Shown here piece by piece: positions 13,284-15,589 of a stretch of 15,589 bases of DNA. Each line of letters begins with the position of its first letter. Position 1 is the stretch's first letter. The position numbers and the translations under genes were made by a program. The stretch comes from an uncultured Collinsella sp. (GTDB lineage Bacteria; Actinomycetota; Coriobacteriia; Coriobacteriales; Coriobacteriaceae), in contig CAUFXK010000046.1 in NCBI GenBank assembly GCA_959596495.1, positions 1 through 15,589 on the forward strand, read 5' to 3'. Under the pieces are notes generated by a model, which was not told the origin of the DNA, made no database searches, and worked only from the letters and a program-made list of their open reading frames with translations.

Positions 13284-14603
13284 ATGCCTACCGATTCCAT
13301 CCGTGATGCCGCGTTTTGCGATGTTTTGAACCGCGAGCTTGTCTGTGCACTCGGCTGCACCGAGCCCATTGCCGTTGCCTATGCAGCGGCGCTGGCGAGC
13401 CAGACGCTTGGTTGCGAACCCGATCATATGGATGTTGCCTGCTCGGGCAACATTATCAAGAACGTTAAGAGCGTGACCGTGCCCAACTCGGGCGGTATGC
13501 ACGGTATTGAAGCCGCGGCCGTGCTGGGTGCCGTGGGCGGCGACGCTAAGAGCGCGCTCGAGGTGCTCGAGAGCGTTAACGATGAAGACCGCGCTCGCGT
13601 GGCCGAGCTCCTCGCCGACGCTGGCTACTGCGATGTGTCGCTTGTCGAGGGTGTGCCCAACCTCTACATCAAGGTGACTGCGACGGCCGGGGGCCATACC
13701 GCGGTCGTCGAGATTACCGATCACCACACTAATGTCACGTGCCATACGCTCGATGGTATTCCGGTATGCGGCAAGTCGGCGGGGGAGTGCGCCGCCTGCG
13801 CCGAGCGCGTGGTGGCCGAGCGTGCGGCAGATAACGCCGATACGCCCATGTCCATTGATTCCATCATCGACTTTATCGAGGACGGTGACATTGAGGGCGC
13901 CCGCGCTGCCGTTGAGCGTCAGATTGAGCTGAATGGCGCAATCAGTGCCGAGGGCCTTGCGCACGCTTGGGGTGCCGAGGTGGGTCGTACGCTGCTGGGT
14001 GCTCGTGCCGATGACGTCGCCTGCCGCGCCCGCGCCCGTGCAGCCGCCGGGTCCGACGCCCGCATGAACGGCTGCGCGCTGCCGGTTGCCATTGTGTGCG
14101 GCTCGGGCAATCAGGGCATTACCTGCGCATTACCCGTCATGGAGTATGCCGAGTACCTGCGCTGCGACCACGAGCGCCTGGTGCGCGCCGTGATGCTGTC
14201 CGATCTTATCGCTGTGCATATCAAGAGTTATATTGGTGCGCTCTCGGCGTTTTGCGGTGCTATTTGCGCCGCGTGTGGTGCCGGTGCCGCGATTACCTGG
14301 CTGTGCGGTGGCACGCGCGAGCAGATTGGCGCGACGGTCTCCAATACGCTCGGCAACGTGGGCGGCATCGTGTGCGATGGCGCCAAGGCAAGCTGCGCCG
14401 CCAAGATTTCCGCTGCCGTTGATGCGGCGATTCTGGGTCACGATATGGCCATGCAGGGTCGCGGCTTCCGCGCCGGCGAGGGCCTCATCCAGGATACCGT
14501 CGAGCAGACAATCGCCAGCATGGGCTACGTGGGCCGTGTGGGCATGAAGGACACCGACGTCGAGATCCTCAACATCATGATCGGCAAGACCCAGGTTTGC
14601 TAG
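13284..14603 (+). CDS. cyuA: L-cysteine desulfidase (CyuA/UPF0597 family)
   Basis: A 439-residue member of the family that includes E. coli CyuA (YhaM) and the Methanocaldococcus L-cysteine desulfidase, 4Fe-4S enzymes that split L-cysteine to pyruvate, ammonia and sulfide. Landmarks: LGCTEPIAVAYAAA, CSGNIIKNVKSV, VCGSGNQGITCALPV, and GGIVCDGAKASCAAKI. Cys 25 sits where the catalytic cysteine is placed in the archaeal enzyme, and Cys 324, Cys 364 and Cys 371 keep the 40- and 7-residue spacing of its cluster ligands (282, 322, 329, from memory). The ATG at 13284 has AGGAG six bases upstream. A 269-base spacer separates it from divergent rpiB; no clear promoter or cysteine-responsive regulator is seen. 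An L-serine-directed activity cannot be excluded from sequence. Confidence 0.9.
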   Translation: MPTDSIRDAAFCDVLNRELVCALGCTEPIAVAYAAALASQTLGCEPDHMDVACSGNIIKNVKSVTVPNSGGMHGIEAAAVLGAVGGDAKSALEVLESVNDEDRARVAELLADAGYCDVSLVEGVPNLYIKVTATAGGHTAVVEITDHHTNVTCHTLDGIPVCGKSAGECAACAERVVAERAADNADTPMSIDSIIDFIEDGDIEGARAAVERQIELNGAISAEGLAHAWGAEVGRTLLGARADDVACRARARAAAGSDARMNGCALPVAIVCGSGNQGITCALPVMEYAEYLRCDHERLVRAVMLSDLIAVHIKSYIGALSAFCGAICAACGAGAAITWLCGGTREQIGATVSNTLGNVGGIVCDGAKASCAAKISAAVDAAILGHDMAMQGRGFRAGEGLIQDTVEQTIASMGYVGRVGMKDTDVEILNIMIGKTQVC

Positions 14604-14630
14604 TTACGCGGTTTTACAAAACCGCGTAAC
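14603..14630 (+). terminator. Perfect 13-bp hairpin at the cyuA stop
   Basis: GTTACGCGGTTTT (14603-14615) and AAAACCGCGTAAC (14618-14630) are perfect inverted repeats with a two-base centre, beginning at the last base of the stop codon. No T tract follows, so it may act with the larger hairpin downstream rather than alone. Confidence 0.5.
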
Positions 14631-14643
14631 AGCTCGACGCTGC

Positions 14644-14745
14644 AAACCCGCCAGAGCGGCAATCTGCCTTTCAACTTCGGCGGCATGACCAGAAGGTCAA
14701 TGCCGCCTCGTTTCAAGGCACCTTGCTCGCTCTGGCGGGTTTTCG
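14644..14745. terminator. Large nested hairpin, probable bidirectional terminator
   Basis: AAACCCGCCAGAGC (14644-14657) pairs perfectly with GCTCTGGCGGGTTT (14729-14742), followed by TTCGC on the plus strand and TTTGCAGC on the minus strand. Inside, GGCGGCATGACC and GGTCAATGCCGCC form a second stem with one bulge (about 14679-14706). It lies between convergent cyuA and HAD genes and can serve both. Confidence 0.7.
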
Positions 14746-14777
14746 CTGTCGTTGCCAAAACACCGGCGTTGTCGGAG

Positions 14778-14833
14778 TAGTCGTTGGGGACGTTCTTGTT
14801 TGACTAGTCGTTTAAGAACGTCCCCAACGACTA
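14778..14833. repeat. Perfect 20-bp inverted repeat next to the HAD stop codon
   Basis: TAGTCGTTGGGGACGTTCTT (14778-14797) and its exact complement (14814-14833) flank a 16-base loop that itself contains the palindrome GACTAGTC. It ends four bases from the HAD stop. There is no T run on either side, so it is not a standard terminator; it looks like a dispersed palindromic element. Confidence 0.85.
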
Positions 14834-14837
14834 TCCC

Positions 14838-15589
14838 TTACGACAGTTCGTCGGCTACTTGGTGCTCGTAGAAGGCTTCGATTACGGCGTTGAAATCGCG
14901 GGCGAAATCTTCCATGGCTCCTCGCCAGGTGGCTCGGCTTGGTTTGCCTTGGCCCACATAGGCGGTTTGAATACCGCAGGCGGGGCTGGGGAAGTCGCGC
15001 TTGGGGTCGTTGCCCACCATGAGGACCTCATGCGGCTCGAGTCCCATCACCTGAAGCTGCTCGAGATAATAGGTGGTATCGGGCTTGCAGCGGGTGGCGT
15101 TTCCCATGTGCGTCACGAGCTCGAAGGGGGCGTCGGCCAGGTCGCCCCAACCCATGCGGCACTCGATGGCCCCCTGCGGAAAGCTGGGGTTCGTAAAGAG
15201 CGCGCAGCGCAGGCCCGCGTCCTGCACGGCCTGAAGTGCGGCGTGTGCGCCCGGCATAGCATGGGCGTTGATGACGTCGTCATTCTTGTGGGGAAGAACT
15301 TCGCGATCGTAGTAGGTAAACGCCTCGTAGATGAGTGGGTCCGAGAGGCAAATGCCGCACCGGCGCTCAACCTCTTCTTGGTAGAACTCAAGATTGGTGC
15401 GATTGTCCGTGCCGCTGCGGCGATTGGCGTTGAGGTCGACCAGGATGGTGCCGAGGCGCGCCATCGTGCCACCGCGGCTGCGACGTCCGATGTCCGCGAG
15501 CATCGACGAGACATCCTTAAAATAGCGAAGGATAAACGCGTTGAGGTTGATGCTAAGAAGCGTCTCGTCCATATCGAAAACGACTGCTT
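14838..15589 (-). CDS. HAD superfamily hydrolase (5' end outside window)
   Basis: At least 250 residues of a haloacid-dehalogenase hydrolase whose start lies beyond the right edge. An ATG at 15572 looks like a start but is internal: the five codons before it read AVVFD, completing HAD motif I as AVVFDMDETLL, which puts the nucleophile Asp before that Met. Motif II appears as LFTNPSFP, a motif III lysine as RCKPDTTYY, and motif IV as LMVGNDPKRDFPSPACGIQ. The helical segment of about 90 residues after motif I is a C1-type cap, so this is a subclass I phosphatase. Substrate unknown. The C-terminus ends VADELS before TAA. It is convergent with cyuA across a spacer full of inverted repeats. Confidence 0.9.
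   Translation of the reverse strand, partial: AVVFDMDETLLSINLNAFILRYFKDVSSMLADIGRRSRGGTMARLGTILVDLNANRRSGTDNRTNLEFYQEEVERRCGICLSDPLIYEAFTYYDREVLPHKNDDVINAHAMPGAHAALQAVQDAGLRCALFTNPSFPQGAIECRMGWGDLADAPFELVTHMGNATRCKPDTTYYLEQLQVMGLEPHEVLMVGNDPKRDFPSPACGIQTAYVGQGKPSRATWRGAMEDFARDFNAVIEAFYEHQVADELS

Noticed and set aside
13264..13305. A 13-codon ATG frame overlapping the start of cyuA.
   Set aside because: It has no clear ribosome binding site of its own and no codon bias toward Cys or Ser; the AGGAG inside it serves the cyuA start.

Overview
The window is a GC-rich bacterial chromosome segment (AT-rich only in some spacers) carrying mostly housekeeping and biosynthetic genes. Gene style, GC content, short spacers and the abundance of long intergenic inverted repeats suggest a Coriobacteriia actinomycete, possibly Collinsella-like. 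That assignment is inference from memory of such genomes, not a database result. No IS element, phage, CRISPR array, tRNA or rRNA gene was seen.

Layout, left to right. Positions 1-933: thiC on the minus strand (cut by the left edge), preceded by a TPP riboswitch and a probable promoter. 959-1474: a small single-pass membrane protein of unknown role on the plus strand. 1515-3825, minus strand: an M18 aminopeptidase followed by yaaA, separated by a long-stem terminator. 3992-6742: polA, with polymerase and 5' nuclease motifs intact but no recognisable proofreading residues. 6743-7019: a convergent spacer with a polA terminator and a 34-bp-arm inverted repeat. 7020-7847: a Cof-type HAD phosphatase on the minus strand.

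7848-11580 is the arginine section. A good sigma-type promoter is followed by a 24-codon leader ORF with a strong ribosome binding site; its last ten codons contain six Arg codons and end CGA-CGA-CGA-stop. Then come alternative hairpins, an intrinsic terminator, and argG. A 56-codon ORF of unknown function lies between argG and argH. ArgG and ArgH catalyse the last two steps of arginine synthesis (citrulline + aspartate to argininosuccinate, then to arginine + fumarate). The leader looks like a ribosome-mediated arginine attenuator, which is the most interesting feature here.

11581-11964 is a 384-base spacer. It holds the argH terminator, a potentially structured RNA closed by an 8-bp helix (11693-11819), a 12-base direct repeat and a probable ndk promoter. 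ndk (11965-12369) ends in a textbook terminator. rpiB (minus) is convergent with it. A CyuA/UPF0597-type L-cysteine desulfidase (13284-14603) follows on the plus strand, and a HAD hydrolase (minus, cut by the right edge) closes the window. The last two genes are convergent and separated by three consecutive inverted repeats.

Two of the convergent spacers (polA/HAD and cyuA/HAD) are filled with large nested inverted repeats, and a long inverted repeat also separates the co-directional M18 gene and yaaA. These may be bidirectional terminators, dispersed repeat elements, or both.
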